Assembly (NCBI GenBank): GCA_018969425.1
Contig: JAGWYJ010000003.1
Location: 62,001-126,000 of the forward strand
Length of the DNA stretch: 64,000 nucleotides
DNA from: Alphaproteobacteria bacterium
Lineage (GTDB): Bacteria > Pseudomonadota > Alphaproteobacteria > Caulobacterales > Hyphomonadaceae
Reading direction: 5' to 3'
The notes below the pieces were generated by a model. It had not been told where the DNA came from and ran no database searches. It saw only the letters and a list, made by a program, of their open reading frames with translations. Both the position numbers and the translations under genes were made by a program. Every line of letters starts with the position of its first letter. Positions within the stretch are counted from its first letter, which is position 1. Of the stretch, positions 8,409 to 17,674 are shown piece by piece.

Positions 8409-9311
8409 ATGCCCCCTAATCAGGTATCTCTTACAGGGCTTGCAGCGGCCGTGTCCGCCTACACTCTCTGGGGGTTCCTGCCTCTCTATTTTCACCTGCT
8501 CTCCAACCTCCCTCCATGGATCATCTTAGCGCATAGGATTCTCTGGTCGGCGCCGACCGCCCTGTTTCTGATACTGGCGTCGGGCAAACAGCAGGAAGCG
8601 TGGCAGGCCATTCGTCAGCCGGCGCTGTTAATAGCCCTGCTGGCGTCAGGGAGCGCCATCGCAGCAAACTGGGCGATCTATATCTGGGCCGTAACCCAGG
8701 GCCGGATTCTTGAGGGAAGTCTCGGTTACTTCATAAATCCGTTGATTACCTTCATCATCGCGTCAGTTCTATTTCGCGAGAGATTTAATCGTCTGCAGAT
8801 CGCCGCAATCATACTGGCCTCGCTCGGCGTCCTGAATCAGGCGATCACGGTTGGAGAGTTTCCGTGGGTGGCATTGTCCCTCGGCGCAAGCTTCGCTGTC
8901 TACGGGGCGATCAGAAAGTATGCGGCCGTCGACAGCCGCATTGGTTTTGCGATCGAGATCATGTGGCTGGCCCCTATGGCCGCCATCGGCGTGATGCTAT
9001 GGCCTGCAGCTAACGCAGAGATCTTCAAATCAGGTCAGATAAGCACAATTCTGTTGCTGGCCGCAGCCGGACCAATCACATCCATTCCTCTCATCCTGTT
9101 CGCTCAAGGCGCCAGACGACTTCGCCTGTCGACAACAGGAATGCTTCAGTACATTGCGCCCACTTTGCAGTTTATCATCGGTCTAGCTTTGGGAGAGCCG
9201 TTCACGCCCGCGCATGCCCTTACGTTTGGACTGACTTGGGCTGGCGTAGCGCTTTTCACCCTGTCGTCCCTGAGATTGGGTCAGGCGGCGCCGCCTAAGC
9301 CGCAGCCCTGA
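8409..9311 (+). CDS. rarD: EamA family permease, RarD type
   Basis: 300 aa with ten hydrophobic segments in two EamA repeats, the drug/metabolite transporter fold. The first repeat contains AYTLWGFLPLYFHLL and the RILWSAPTALF segment typical of RarD proteins, plus GSLGYFINPLITF at the end of repeat 1. RarD was named from chloramphenicol sensitivity but its substrate is not established. It starts at ATG 8409, 58 bp after the preceding gene and on the same strand, so it may be co-transcribed. It converges with the next gene with only 10 bp between stops. Confidence 0.88.
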   Translation: MPPNQVSLTGLAAAVSAYTLWGFLPLYFHLLSNLPPWIILAHRILWSAPTALFLILASGKQQEAWQAIRQPALLIALLASGSAIAANWAIYIWAVTQGRILEGSLGYFINPLITFIIASVLFRERFNRLQIAAIILASLGVLNQAITVGEFPWVALSLGASFAVYGAIRKYAAVDSRIGFAIEIMWLAPMAAIGVMLWPAANAEIFKSGQISTILLLAAAGPITSIPLILFAQGARRLRLSTTGMLQYIAPTLQFIIGLALGEPFTPAHALTFGLTWAGVALFTLSSLRLGQAAPPKPQP

Positions 9312-9321
9312 ACAGCTCAGG

Positions 9322-10440
9322 CTAAAGACAGTCGTAAAGCGCATCAATCAAGCGCCGTCTTCTCGGGTCCTCCAGAAGGTCTGCGCCCTGTCGGTTCATG
9401 ATATAAGCCGCCGAAAGACCTGTAACCGGATCCCCCAAGCCCCCCGACCCTCCCCACCCCGAATGACACAATGTCTCGCGGTTCGGACCATAAAGACCGG
9501 ATGTATTCCTCATTACCCCCGCGGCGAACGAAACCTGCCCAGGAAGGACCCGGTCCGGTCCGAAAACTCGTTCGCGAGTAAGCTCCGTCCAGACAGCTTC
9601 CGAGAACAGACGCACCGACCCGATCCGTCCGCGCTGAGCGAAAGCGGAATATAGCAGCGCGGTCGCCGCCGCGGTGCCGTGCCCGTTGGCCGATGGAATC
9701 TCAGCCTCTCGCCATTCGCTGGCACCCCGATTGGGAGCCGACCATGGCTGGAGAAAGGCCGCGCGAACCTCATCAGTAAGCGCGGCAAACTGCGCCGGCG
9801 CCTTAGGCTTCACCATTTCACAACAACGATGGTGCTCGGCTTCAGGAGTGCCGATCCAGAAATCGATACCCAACGGTCTACATATATCCTCCCGAAGAAC
9901 CCGCCCAAGAGTTCGGCCGTCAACGCGCCGAACCAGTTCGCCAGCCAGATATCCCCAGGTCAGCGGATGATAAGCCGAACCTCGGGCGCCCCCACCGAAC
10001 GGAGCAAGCGTCGCCAAACGCTCGGAAAGACTTATCGGATCGAGCCACAATGAAGGATCGATAGGTTCCCTGAATCCAGCCAGCCCACCCTGATGAGACA
10101 AGACATCGGCGACCGTCAGCAGCTCTTTTCCGGCGACGCCGAACTCCGGCCAGTACGCACACACAGGGAGATCGTAATCAAGAAGTCGACGCTCCACCAT
10201 AAGCGCAACGACCAGCGCAGAGATCGGCTTGGTGGTCGAATAGACCGGACACAAGATCGAGCCATCCCAGGGTCTGGTCTGCTGACGATCGGCCCAGCCC
10301 CCCTGAACATCGACCACAAGCTCGCCATTCAGCCATGCCGCAAACCCTGCGCCAAGTTCCAGACCGTCCTGGAAGTTCCGCTCAAAGGCGCGAACAACCG
10401 GCTCAAAACCCTCGACGACACGACTGACATTCATGTTCAT
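9322..10440 (-). CDS. Serine beta-lactamase-fold hydrolase (class C / esterase type)
   Basis: About 372 aa from ATG 10440 (MNMNV); the longer frame would need a TTG start at 10476. It carries the SxxK catalytic motif as STTK in CPVYSTTKPISALVV, a Tyr in the second motif (SAYHPLTWGYLAG), and a GWGGSGGLGDP loop in the third-motif position, as in EstB-type carboxylesterases. No signal peptide is evident, so a cytoplasmic esterase is more likely than a true beta-lactamase. Substrate unknown. It is divergent from the VOC protein gene 130 bp away. Confidence 0.85.
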   Translation of the reverse strand: MNMNVSRVVEGFEPVVRAFERNFQDGLELGAGFAAWLNGELVVDVQGGWADRQQTRPWDGSILCPVYSTTKPISALVVALMVERRLLDYDLPVCAYWPEFGVAGKELLTVADVLSHQGGLAGFREPIDPSLWLDPISLSERLATLAPFGGGARGSAYHPLTWGYLAGELVRRVDGRTLGRVLREDICRPLGIDFWIGTPEAEHHRCCEMVKPKAPAQFAALTDEVRAAFLQPWSAPNRGASEWREAEIPSANGHGTAAATALLYSAFAQRGRIGSVRLFSEAVWTELTRERVFGPDRVLPGQVSFAAGVMRNTSGLYGPNRETLCHSGWGGSGGLGDPVTGLSAAYIMNRQGADLLEDPRRRRLIDALYDCL

Positions 10441-10570
10441 GGACGGGAGATTCCGAAATCCGGGACCTGCGGTCAACCAGTCCTAACGCATCGCCTTGAC
10501 GATGCTCGTCAGACCGCGATCATGAAGACTGAATATCGCAGGCCGAGACAGCCTAGGAGCGACCCCCAAA

Positions 10571-11053
10571 ATGCAGATTAATGGTATCGCCCACATACAG
10601 ATCACTGCTGGGGAGTATCAGCGCGCGCGCCTTTTTTACCGACAGCTTCTGCCTTTCATGGGCCTCACTGAAGTCATGGATGACGTATCCGGTTACTACT
10701 GTGTCGGCGGTCGAACGGGTGTTCTGATCAGCCCCCCTGCTCCGGAACATGCCGGCGAGCGGTTTGTTCAGAGGCGAGTGGGCCTGCATCACGTCTGCTT
10801 CAGAGCTCGTTCCAGAGAAGACGTTCGCGAGGCCTACGACTTCATCAAAACCCTGGGGGTACCCATTATTCGAGCGCCCCAGGAAGACGGCTGGGCGCCG
10901 GGCTACTACTCGATTCTGTTCGAAGATCCAGACGGCGTCCGACTGGAGATCAACTATGTCCCGGGTCGGGGCGTTTTTGATACCGAGCACAAGAGAGTTC
11001 GGCTCGTAGAGCCCCGCAACCCGTCCGAGTCGACGTCAAATGACTTGGAGTGA
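10571..11053 (+). CDS. VOC (glyoxalase/bleomycin resistance) superfamily protein
   Basis: 160 aa, a single two-module VOC domain. The first module begins GIAHIQITAGEYQRARLFY and the second has VGLHHVCFRARSREDV and ends YYSILFEDPDGVRLEINYVPG. Metal ligands are probably the His residues at the start of each module and the Glu in LEINY. VOC proteins include glyoxalases, dioxygenases and epimerases, and the exact activity cannot be deduced. The CoA-ester lyase and MaoC genes follow 135 bp downstream on the same strand. A methylmalonyl-CoA-epimerase-like role is conceivable from this context, but the sequence does not specifically show it. Confidence 0.82.
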   Translation: MQINGIAHIQITAGEYQRARLFYRQLLPFMGLTEVMDDVSGYYCVGGRTGVLISPPAPEHAGERFVQRRVGLHHVCFRARSREDVREAYDFIKTLGVPIIRAPQEDGWAPGYYSILFEDPDGVRLEINYVPGRGVFDTEHKRVRLVEPRNPSESTSNDLE

Positions 11054-11188
11054 GAGCCCGGGACCGGGCCTCCAACAGGAGGCCGGGCAGGCGGCGCGCG
11101 CGAGACCACCTGGCGAGGCCGTTCGACTTGATATTCCCAGCCGCCTCCTCCATGTGTCTCCCAGTGCCGCCTTACAGGAATCTGCGAA

Positions 11189-12073
11189 ATGTCCGCCATT
11201 CGACCCCGTCGCTCTGTCCTTTACATGCCGGGTGCGAACGAGAGGGCGCTTGAAAAAGCCAAGTCTCTCCCGGCTGACGCGCTGATCCTGGATCTTGAAG
11301 ACGCCGTAGCCCCGGAAGCCAAGGTCGAGGCGCGGCGACGAGTATGCGAGACCGTGTCGAACGGCGGCTTCGGTCTCAGGGAACTGATCATCCGGATCAA
11401 TGGACTGGAGACTGAGTGGGGCCGCGACGATCTGTCAGCGGCAGTCAAGGCGAAGCCCGATGTGATCCTGGTTCCAAAAGTGACGAGCTCCAGAGATATT
11501 GCGGAAATCGATGGATGCATGAAAGCGGCCGGAGCTCCCGCCAACCTCAAGCTGTGGGTGATGATTGAAACGCCCCTGGCGATCCTGAACATTCAATCGA
11601 TCGCTGACCAGAAGCGAACCACTTCACTCGAGGGCTTCGTGATCGGAGCGAACGACCTGATCAAAGACATTAGAGGTGAGTATCTTCCGGACCGAAGCAA
11701 TATCTCGACCTCTCTTCAGCTGACGATCATTGCGGCGAGAGCCTACGATCTTCTCGTCTTTGACGGAGTCTTCAACGACATCTCTGATTCTAACGGCTTT
11801 GACGCCGAAGCGCGCCAGGCGAAGGCCTACGGATTTGACGGCAAGACATTGATCCATCCCAGCCAGATAGATCCATGCAACACGATCTTTGCGCCCGCAG
11901 CCAATGCTGTCGACCATGCTCGGGCAGTCATAGCGGCCTTTGACGACCCCCTGAATGCAGGCAAAGGGGTTCTTAAGGTGAACGGAAAGATGACAGAGCT
12001 TCTACATCTGGCTCAAGCGAAGCGAACAGTCGCCATCGCAGAAGCCATCGCGCAACGCGAGGCCGTTTCATGA
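11189..12073 (+). CDS. CoA-ester lyase, HpcH/HpaI-CitE family (malyl-CoA lyase or thioesterase-like)
   Basis: 294 aa TIM-barrel protein of the CitE/Mcl group. Signatures: RRSVLYMPGANERALEKA at the N-terminus (CoA-binding loop), DALILDLEDAVAP (metal ligand Glu/Asp), VILVPKV, WVMIETPLAILN, IGANDLIKD and GFDGKTLIHPSQI. Members cleave or hydrolyse beta-hydroxyacyl-CoAs such as malyl-, methylmalyl- or citramalyl-CoA with Mg2+. Its stop overlaps the start of the next gene by 4 bp (ATGA), so the two are translationally coupled. Pairing with a mesaconyl-CoA-hydratase-like partner points to C4/C5 dicarboxyl-CoA metabolism. Confidence 0.87.
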   Translation: MSAIRPRRSVLYMPGANERALEKAKSLPADALILDLEDAVAPEAKVEARRRVCETVSNGGFGLRELIIRINGLETEWGRDDLSAAVKAKPDVILVPKVTSSRDIAEIDGCMKAAGAPANLKLWVMIETPLAILNIQSIADQKRTTSLEGFVIGANDLIKDIRGEYLPDRSNISTSLQLTIIAARAYDLLVFDGVFNDISDSNGFDAEARQAKAYGFDGKTLIHPSQIDPCNTIFAPAANAVDHARAVIAAFDDPLNAGKGVLKVNGKMTELLHLAQAKRTVAIAEAIAQREAVS

Positions 12074-13119
12074 CCCTGAAATCCAATCCAGGCAATTTCT
12101 TCGAGGACTTCGCCCCGGGTGACGAACTTATACATCCGACGCCGCGAACCGTCACAGAGGCGGACGCGGCGCTTTACGTCGGGCTGACGGGATCTCGCTA
12201 CGCACTGTTTTCTTCGGACACATTTGCACAGGACTGCGGCCTCGAAAGCGCGCCGATCGATCCGTTGTTGGCGTTTCATATCGTATTCGGGAAAACGGTC
12301 CCAGACATCTCACTCAATGCCGTCGCCAATCTGGGATATGCGGAAGGACGTTTTCTGAGAACCGTCTATCCTGGCGACACGCTTCGCGCTGTCTCGGAAG
12401 TCATCGGCGTGAAGGAGAACTCAAACGGAAAGACGGGCGTCGTTTGGGTCCGCACCACAGGATATAATCAGGCTGACCAGGAAGTTCTGGATTATGTGCG
12501 CTGGGTGATGGTCAACAAGAGAGACCCCTCGAGCCCGGCCCCGAAGGCCGTCGTCCCGGATCTTGAATCAGCAGTCAAGCCGTCAGCCCTGCCACGCCCC
12601 GAATGCTCGGCCTCCGGGTTCGATTTCGTATTGTCGGGATCGCCATTTGGCTTTGAAGACTATGAAGTCGGAGAAAAAATCGACCACGTCGACGCCTTCA
12701 CCGTTGAGGAGGCGGAACATCAGATCGCCACCCGGCTCTATCAGAACACAGCGAAAGTGCATTTCAATCAACACGAGCAAGCTTCGAGCCGATTTGGCCG
12801 TCGGCTCATTTACGGGGGAGTTGCGATTTCTCTCGCCCGATCTCTGGCCTTTAACGGATTGGGGAACGCGGGCGAAATCATAGCGATCAATTCAGGACAA
12901 CACGTCAATCCGCTCTTCGCAGGCGACACCGTGTTCGCGTGGTCGGAAGTCCTCGATAAGGCGGAACTCGGAGACGGTCTTGGCGCGCTGCGACTGAGGT
13001 TGGTCGCCACGAAGAACCACCCCTGCGGAGATTTTCCGCGATTGGATTCTGAAGGGCGTCACCTCCCGTCAGTGATTCTGGATTTCGACTACTGGGCGGC
13101 CATTCCGCAACGGAGCTAA
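12070..13119 (+). CDS. MaoC-family double hotdog dehydratase, mesaconyl-CoA hydratase-like
   Basis: 349 aa, two tandem hotdog (MaoC) repeats. The N-terminal part starts GNFFEDFAPGDELIHPTPRTVTEAD, and the second repeat starts GFEDYEVGEKIDHVDAFTVEEAEH. Length and architecture fit mesaconyl-CoA (2-methylfumaryl-CoA) hydratase, which acts next to malyl/methylmalyl-CoA lyase in the ethylmalonyl-CoA and 3-hydroxypropionate pathways and in methylaspartate/citramalate routes. It starts inside the stop of the CoA lyase gene (ATGA), which supports a joint role. No ethylmalonyl-CoA mutase or crotonyl-CoA carboxylase gene is in the window, so the pathway is inferred. Confidence 0.82.
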   Translation: MTLKSNPGNFFEDFAPGDELIHPTPRTVTEADAALYVGLTGSRYALFSSDTFAQDCGLESAPIDPLLAFHIVFGKTVPDISLNAVANLGYAEGRFLRTVYPGDTLRAVSEVIGVKENSNGKTGVVWVRTTGYNQADQEVLDYVRWVMVNKRDPSSPAPKAVVPDLESAVKPSALPRPECSASGFDFVLSGSPFGFEDYEVGEKIDHVDAFTVEEAEHQIATRLYQNTAKVHFNQHEQASSRFGRRLIYGGVAISLARSLAFNGLGNAGEIIAINSGQHVNPLFAGDTVFAWSEVLDKAELGDGLGALRLRLVATKNHPCGDFPRLDSEGRHLPSVILDFDYWAAIPQRS

Positions 13120-13124
13120 CCCGC

Positions 13125-13550
13125 ATGTTCCCAGGCATCGCCCAGGCGGCGGGCGCTATAGCCATTTTGTTATCGGTAATTGTTCGCAGCATTAGATCCG
13201 GCGCATCTTGGCAGGCTGTGGACGAAGGAGAGGCCACGGCAGAGCATCTTCGAGACCTGACAGGCATTCTGGATCTCCAACGTCTCAGAGAAGTGTTCGG
13301 TCCGCCGAGACTGCAGGACGGGGTGTTCCCAGTTTCCAGGCAGGATGTTATGAGAAATCGCTCGGGGCTGGGCTATCTTCTGGGCGATCGATGGCTCGAC
13401 GGGGCCTCGGCTCTCATTGCGATCCTGGCTCTATTTCCTTTGTGGCCCCTTTGGGGAACACGGGCGTGGCTGGACACGCTTCTGCTTCTGGCCGGCGCAT
13501 ATCAGGTTGGTGGCTGGGTCGCCTCCATGCGCTTCATACGGACGTCATGA
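13125..13550 (+). CDS. Small membrane protein of unknown function
   Basis: 141 aa, starting 5 bp after the MaoC gene. It has an N-terminal hydrophobic segment (about residues 5-20), a soluble middle of about 65 residues, then two close hydrophobic segments (ALIAILALFPLWPLW and LLLLAGAYQVGGWV). I do not recognise a family. Tight spacing suggests co-transcription with the CoA lyase and MaoC genes, but the next gene on the other strand overlaps its last 17 bp, so the 3' end is compact. It is probably an inner-membrane protein. Confidence 0.6.
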   Translation: MFPGIAQAAGAIAILLSVIVRSIRSGASWQAVDEGEATAEHLRDLTGILDLQRLREVFGPPRLQDGVFPVSRQDVMRNRSGLGYLLGDRWLDGASALIAILALFPLWPLWGTRAWLDTLLLLAGAYQVGGWVASMRFIRTS

Positions 13551-14004
13551 CCGGTTCGACGCGAGCCGGCTGAGGCTGAATAGCGCCGGACGCGAACGTC
13601 TCCCTCAGATAACCAGCGATCTGCCGCCTTAGCCGGGCGGTGGTGATCCGGGAGTACAGCATGACGCTCCAGTAAAGAGGGAAGCCAACCAGGACAAAGC
13701 ACAAGGGCAGTGAGATAAGCAGAATCAGGGCGGCCACACCCTCAACCCTGTCGCCGATTACCGACTGACGTCCCGTAGCGAGGTTCAGGTCGCAGATATA
13801 ATTGCCCCCCTTGAAAATGACCGCGGTTCTCTCCCCAGCCGAGTAAGTCTCGGATAAGTCTGGAAAAGACGTCTCGCCGTTGTCATCCCAACTCACCCTG
13901 CAACGACTGAAACGCTTTGTTCGTCCCGCGGAGTTGGTGCGCTCGCTGATTGAAGCCACCTCCAGAACCACCCCAAGCCTGTGATAGAGCGCTTCAGTTG
14001 TCAT
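13534..14004 (-). CDS. DUF3592-like membrane protein
   Basis: 156 aa. An N-terminal soluble beta-rich portion contains RCRVSWDDNGE and a YSAGERTAVIFKGG segment reminiscent of DUF3592 (the Y-x-x-G-x-x-V-V-x-x-x-x-P/G pattern), followed by two adjacent transmembrane segments (ALILLISLPLCFVLVGF and LYWSVMLYS). Function unknown. Its 3' end overlaps the convergent membrane protein gene by 17 bp. Family match is tentative. Confidence 0.55.
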   Translation of the reverse strand: MTTEALYHRLGVVLEVASISERTNSAGRTKRFSRCRVSWDDNGETSFPDLSETYSAGERTAVIFKGGNYICDLNLATGRQSVIGDRVEGVAALILLISLPLCFVLVGFPLYWSVMLYSRITTARLRRQIAGYLRETFASGAIQPQPARVEPVMTSV

Positions 14005-14112
14005 GCGCCTCTCCCGAATGCCGCCGCAGGAGAGGCAGGCCGCCTAATGAAAACAGAGGCGCCCCAAACCGCAATCCGGCTCCCTTCAAAAGCGCCTTGA
14101 ACATCCGGCGGG

Positions 14113-14832
14113 TCAACGACGCGCCATTGACAGGAAACGGGCCATCCACCGCGCCACCAGCGCGTGATCGCCCTGTATGGCTGAAAGAGAATGGATCGCA
14201 TGATCGGCTGCGACCTCCGGATACGCGATACCCCTGCGCACAGAATAGAGGGACGAGGCGAATGCGTCGCTAAACTCAGGGTGTCCCTGAACGCTCATAA
14301 ACGGCGCATCCTCATAGACCAGCATGGCGTGATCCGTATGAGCCGATCGAGCGAGCGTTACTGAGCGCTTGGGAGCAGAGATCACCTGATCCTGATGACT
14401 TGCAACGAGAGAAAACGTCTCCCTAGCGTCGACCATCCAATCGCGAGTCTCAACCACCTCATAAGTGTGCCTTCCCACCCCCCAACCCTTCGGAGATTTC
14501 CGAACATCGCCCCCTAGAGCATCTGCGAGGATCTGATGACCGAAACAGACGCCGACTATAGGAAGCCGCGCAGAATGGGCGGACCTCACGAAGGCCTTGA
14601 GAGGGCCGATCCACGGCTGGTCATCATAAACCCCCGAAGGCGACCCCGTGATAACAGCGCCCTCGAGAAGAGCCGGATCCGGAAGCGCCCCCCCGTCGAG
14701 AAGCCGGATCGGCGCAAACTCGAAATCTCCCAGCCCCGCGCCTAGAAGCTCTGCGAACATCCCCGGATAATCGGGAAACGCTTCCGCAAGAGCGGCAGGC
14801 GGGCGACCGGTTTCAATGACTGAAATCTTCAT
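14113..14832 (-). CDS. Class I glutamine amidotransferase (GMP synthase-like)
   Basis: 239 aa, a stand-alone GATase1 domain. Motifs: AVITGSPSGVYDD (oxyanion region), GVCFGHQILADALGG with the nucleophilic Cys near residue 97, and VQGHPEFSDAF with the catalytic His-x-Glu pair. Such stand-alone proteins resemble the glutaminase half of GMP synthetase or gamma-glutamyl hydrolases of polyamine breakdown. No synthetase partner is adjacent, so the acceptor is unknown. ATG at 14832; it is divergent from sdhC with the sdh promoter region between them. Confidence 0.87.
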   Translation of the reverse strand: MKISVIETGRPPAALAEAFPDYPGMFAELLGAGLGDFEFAPIRLLDGGALPDPALLEGAVITGSPSGVYDDQPWIGPLKAFVRSAHSARLPIVGVCFGHQILADALGGDVRKSPKGWGVGRHTYEVVETRDWMVDARETFSLVASHQDQVISAPKRSVTLARSAHTDHAMLVYEDAPFMSVQGHPEFSDAFASSLYSVRRGIAYPEVAADHAIHSLSAIQGDHALVARWMARFLSMARR

Positions 14833-14887
14833 AAGCTATAAATGAAGCGGTTTTGAACGGACGCCAAGAGGCCGCGCCCCTGACGCG

Positions 14888-14915
14888 TTGACACTTGTGA
14901 GGGCCGGTCTAGAAC
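14888..14915 (+). promoter_or_regulatory. Candidate promoter of the sdh operon
   Basis: TTGACA at 14888-14893, a 16-bp spacer and TAGAAC at 14910-14915 resemble a sigma-70 promoter 56 bp upstream of the sdhC start. The -35 box is a full match and the -10 is partial. No other good candidate is seen between the divergent amidotransferase and sdhC. It is a sequence match only; no transcription start has been shown. Confidence 0.45.
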
Positions 14916-14970
14916 CAAATTTCGGAATAAGTGTCGAAACCTGATCGGGAGCCTTCGGGGAAGAAACGGA

Positions 14971-15393
14971 ATGGCGCAATCGGGATGGACTGACAAGCGA
15001 CCCATGTCGCCGCATGTGCAAGTCTGGCGTTGGCATACGACCATGCTGGGCTCGATCCTTCATCGAGCAACCGGGGTCGCCAACTATCTGGGACTGATGC
15101 TTCTGGTGGCCTGGCTGTTCGCGGCAGCCTCGGGCCCCGAAGCCTACGGCGCTTTTGAGCGGGTCGCCTCCTCGATACCGGGCACAGTCGTACTGTTCGG
15201 CTTCACGGCAAGCATTCTTTACCATGCGATGAGCGGGGCGCGACATCTGGTCTGGGATGCGGGCCATGGCTTCAATCCGAAACTCGCCAGCCTGCTGGGC
15301 GGCCTCATTATCGTGCTGGCCCTGGGCGGCGCTGCGGCGATCTGGATCGTGGCGGGGCTCGCTCCGATATCGCTTCCGGAATTGGGGGGCTGA
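14971..15393 (+). CDS. sdhC: Succinate dehydrogenase cytochrome b556 subunit
   Basis: 140 aa with three transmembrane helices. The N-terminal MSPHVQVWRWHTTMLGSI and SILHRATG are classic SdhC features (the quinone-site Ser/Arg and haem-side His), and YHAMSGARHLVWDAG precedes TM3. It anchors SdhAB to the inner membrane and helps bind ubiquinone and haem b in complex II. ATG 14971; an internal ATG at 15004 is less likely because family members usually have about a dozen residues before SPH. sdhD starts 1 bp after its stop. Confidence 0.94.
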   Translation: MAQSGWTDKRPMSPHVQVWRWHTTMLGSILHRATGVANYLGLMLLVAWLFAAASGPEAYGAFERVASSIPGTVVLFGFTASILYHAMSGARHLVWDAGHGFNPKLASLLGGLIIVLALGGAAAIWIVAGLAPISLPELGG

Positions 15394-15394
15394 T

Positions 15395-15778
15395 ATGAGT
15401 GATTCGATTAGAACGCCGCTTGGCAAGGTCCGCGGCCTCGGCTCTGCAAAAAAAGGGGTCGAACATTTCATCGCCCAACGAGCATCCGCCATAGCGCTGT
15501 TGTGTCTCACGCCCTGGATCCTGATCTCTCTGATTGGGGCGATCAAAGGCGGCTATGAAGGGGCGGTTGCTTGGATCGGGGCGCCCATCAATGCTGGTCT
15601 TATCCTGGTGACGATCGGCGCGGGCGTCCACCATATGCGCATAGGTCTTCAAGTCGTGATTGAGGATTACATCGCCAAGACGGGGTCGAAGCTCTCCCTG
15701 TTGATCCTCAACACCTTCATCTCCGTATTGGTCTTTGTCGCCGCCGCGGTTGCGGTTCTGAAGCTTGCCATCGCATAG
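15395..15778 (+). CDS. sdhD: Succinate dehydrogenase membrane anchor subunit
   Basis: 127 aa from ATG 15395, right after the sdhC stop. MSDSIRTPLGKVRGLGSAKKG is followed by three membrane helices. The HFIAQRASAIALL segment and HHMRIGLQVVIEDYI give the conserved Arg, haem-ligand His and Asp/Tyr of alphaproteobacterial SdhD. It completes the quinone- and haem-binding anchor of complex II. A longer reading frame exists upstream but would overlap sdhC by more than 130 bp and is not credible. Confidence 0.92.
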   Translation: MSDSIRTPLGKVRGLGSAKKGVEHFIAQRASAIALLCLTPWILISLIGAIKGGYEGAVAWIGAPINAGLILVTIGAGVHHMRIGLQVVIEDYIAKTGSKLSLLILNTFISVLVFVAAAVAVLKLAIA

Positions 15779-15841
15779 GCGCATGACGGTCCGGATAGGC
15801 CGGAAGCTCGATATCGTACTTTGTCCTGAGGATCTTCGCCG

Positions 15842-17629
15842 ATGACTGCCTACTCTTGGAACGATCACACCTACGATGTCGTGGTGGTCGGCGCGGGCGG
15901 ATCCGGCCTTCGCGCCGCATTGGGGTGCGCGCAGGCAGGACTCAAAACAGCCTGTATTACAAAGGTATTCCCGACACGCTCTCACACAGTGGCGGCTCAG
16001 GGTGGAATCTCGGCGTCCCTTGGCAATATGGGCCAGGACGACTGGCGCTGGCACATGTACGACACGGTGAAAGGCGCCGACTGGCTGGGTGATCAGGACG
16101 CGATCGAGTATCTCGTCCGACATGCGCCGGACGCCGTTTACGAACTGGAGCACTGGGGAGTTCCGTTCTCTCGAACGGAAGACGGTAAAATTTACCAGCG
16201 CGCCTTTGGCGGAATGACAAGAAACTTTGGTGAGGCGCCGATCCAGAGAACCTGTGCGGCTGCAGACCGAACAGGCCACGCGATTCTCCATACTCTCTAT
16301 GGGCAGTCGCTGAAGTACGACGTTGACTTCTTCATCGAACACTTCGCCCTTGACCTGATTATGGATGCCGACGGCGCTTGCCGCGGTGTGACTTCATGGC
16401 AGCTGGATAATGGGGCGTTGCACCGTTTCAGGGCTCGGCGCGTCATCCTCGCGACGGGCGGATACGGACGGGCGTATTTTTCGGCAACATCCGCACATAC
16501 ATGCACTGGAGACGGGAACGCGATGGTTCTTCGCGCCGGCCTTCCGCTGCAGGACATGGAGTTTGTCCAGTTTCACCCGACGGGAATTTACGGAGCGGGC
16601 TGCCTGATCACGGAAGGAGCGCGCGGTGAAGGCGGCTACCTGACCAACTCTAAAGGTGAACGTTTCATGGAGCGATACGCTCCTTCGGCAAAAGACCTGG
16701 CGTCACGAGACGTCGTCTCGCGATCTATGACGATCGAGATCCGGGAAGGACGCGGCGTAGGAAAAAATGGCGATCACATTCATCTCCATCTCGACCATCT
16801 TGATCCAAAGGTTCTCCATGCCCGGCTGCCCGGGATTTCCGAGAGCGCCAAGATCTTCGCCGGCGTCGATGTGACGCGCGAGCCGATACCTGTGCTGCCG
16901 ACGGTGCATTACAACATGGGAGGAATTCCCACCAACTATCACGGAGAAGTTCTGACCAAGGCAGGAGGCGACCCTGACACGATCGTCCCTGGATTGATGG
17001 CGGTGGGTGAGGCGGCGTGCGTGTCAGTTCATGGAGCCAATCGTCTTGGGTCGAACTCGTTGATCGACCTTGTCGTATTTGGACGGGCGGCCGGTCTTCG
17101 CTGCGCCGAAGTCCTCGACCGACAGTCCTCGCAGGTCGATCTGCCAAGAGGTGCTGGCGAAGCGCATCTGGCGCGTCTTGATCGCTTCAGAAATGCGAGC
17201 GGTTCAACGCCAACTTCCCGCCTGAGGCTCTCAATGCAGAAGGCGATGCAGGAAAATTGTGCGGTCTTCAGGACCGGTGAAGTGCTCGATGAGGGGGTCC
17301 GCCGCATCGCCGAGGTTCATGCAGGAACAGCGGATATCTCCGTATCTGACCGTGGGATGATCTGGAACACGGATCTTCTCGAAACTCTGGAATATGACAA
17401 CCTCATCGTACAGGCCGCCGCCACGGTGAACTCTGCCGCGAACCGCAAGGAAAGCAGGGGCGCCCATGCGCGGGAAGACTATCCTGATCGCAATGACGGC
17501 GAGTGGATGAAGCACACATTGGCCTGGGTTGGCGAGACCGGCGCAGTCTCGATCGACTACCGTCCCGTTCATGCTTACACGATGTCGAACGATATTGAGT
17601 ACATCGCACCCAAGGCCAGAGTGTATTGA
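15842..17629 (+). CDS. sdhA: Succinate dehydrogenase flavoprotein subunit
   Basis: 595 aa, standard length. [17 protein letters not shown] at the N-terminus is the FAD dinucleotide-binding motif, SHTVAAQGG contains the His that covalently binds FAD, and [19 protein letters not shown] near residue 400 is the active-site/FAD-adenine signature. [10 protein letters not shown] and [11 protein letters not shown] are also present. It oxidises succinate to fumarate on the cytoplasmic side of the inner membrane. It begins 63 bp after sdhD. The operon is then interrupted by a DUF885 gene before sdhB. Confidence 0.97.
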   Translation: MTAYSWNDHTYDVVVVGAGGSGLRAALGCAQAGLKTACITKVFPTRSHTVAAQGGISASLGNMGQDDWRWHMYDTVKGADWLGDQDAIEYLVRHAPDAVYELEHWGVPFSRTEDGKIYQRAFGGMTRNFGEAPIQRTCAAADRTGHAILHTLYGQSLKYDVDFFIEHFALDLIMDADGACRGVTSWQLDNGALHRFRARRVILATGGYGRAYFSATSAHTCTGDGNAMVLRAGLPLQDMEFVQFHPTGIYGAGCLITEGARGEGGYLTNSKGERFMERYAPSAKDLASRDVVSRSMTIEIREGRGVGKNGDHIHLHLDHLDPKVLHARLPGISESAKIFAGVDVTREPIPVLPTVHYNMGGIPTNYHGEVLTKAGGDPDTIVPGLMAVGEAACVSVHGANRLGSNSLIDLVVFGRAAGLRCAEVLDRQSSQVDLPRGAGEAHLARLDRFRNASGSTPTSRLRLSMQKAMQENCAVFRTGEVLDEGVRRIAEVHAGTADISVSDRGMIWNTDLLETLEYDNLIVQAAATVNSAANRKESRGAHAREDYPDRNDGEWMKHTLAWVGETGAVSIDYRPVHAYTMSNDIEYIAPKARVY

Positions 17630-17674
17630 CGGCCGGACAATTCGGGTCGAAGTGGCCCGCGAGAGACAACTACG

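Noticed and set aside
15308-16342. Minus-strand frame of 344 codons across sdhD and the start of sdhA
   Set aside because: Spans two conserved genes in antisense; no plausible start or similarity.
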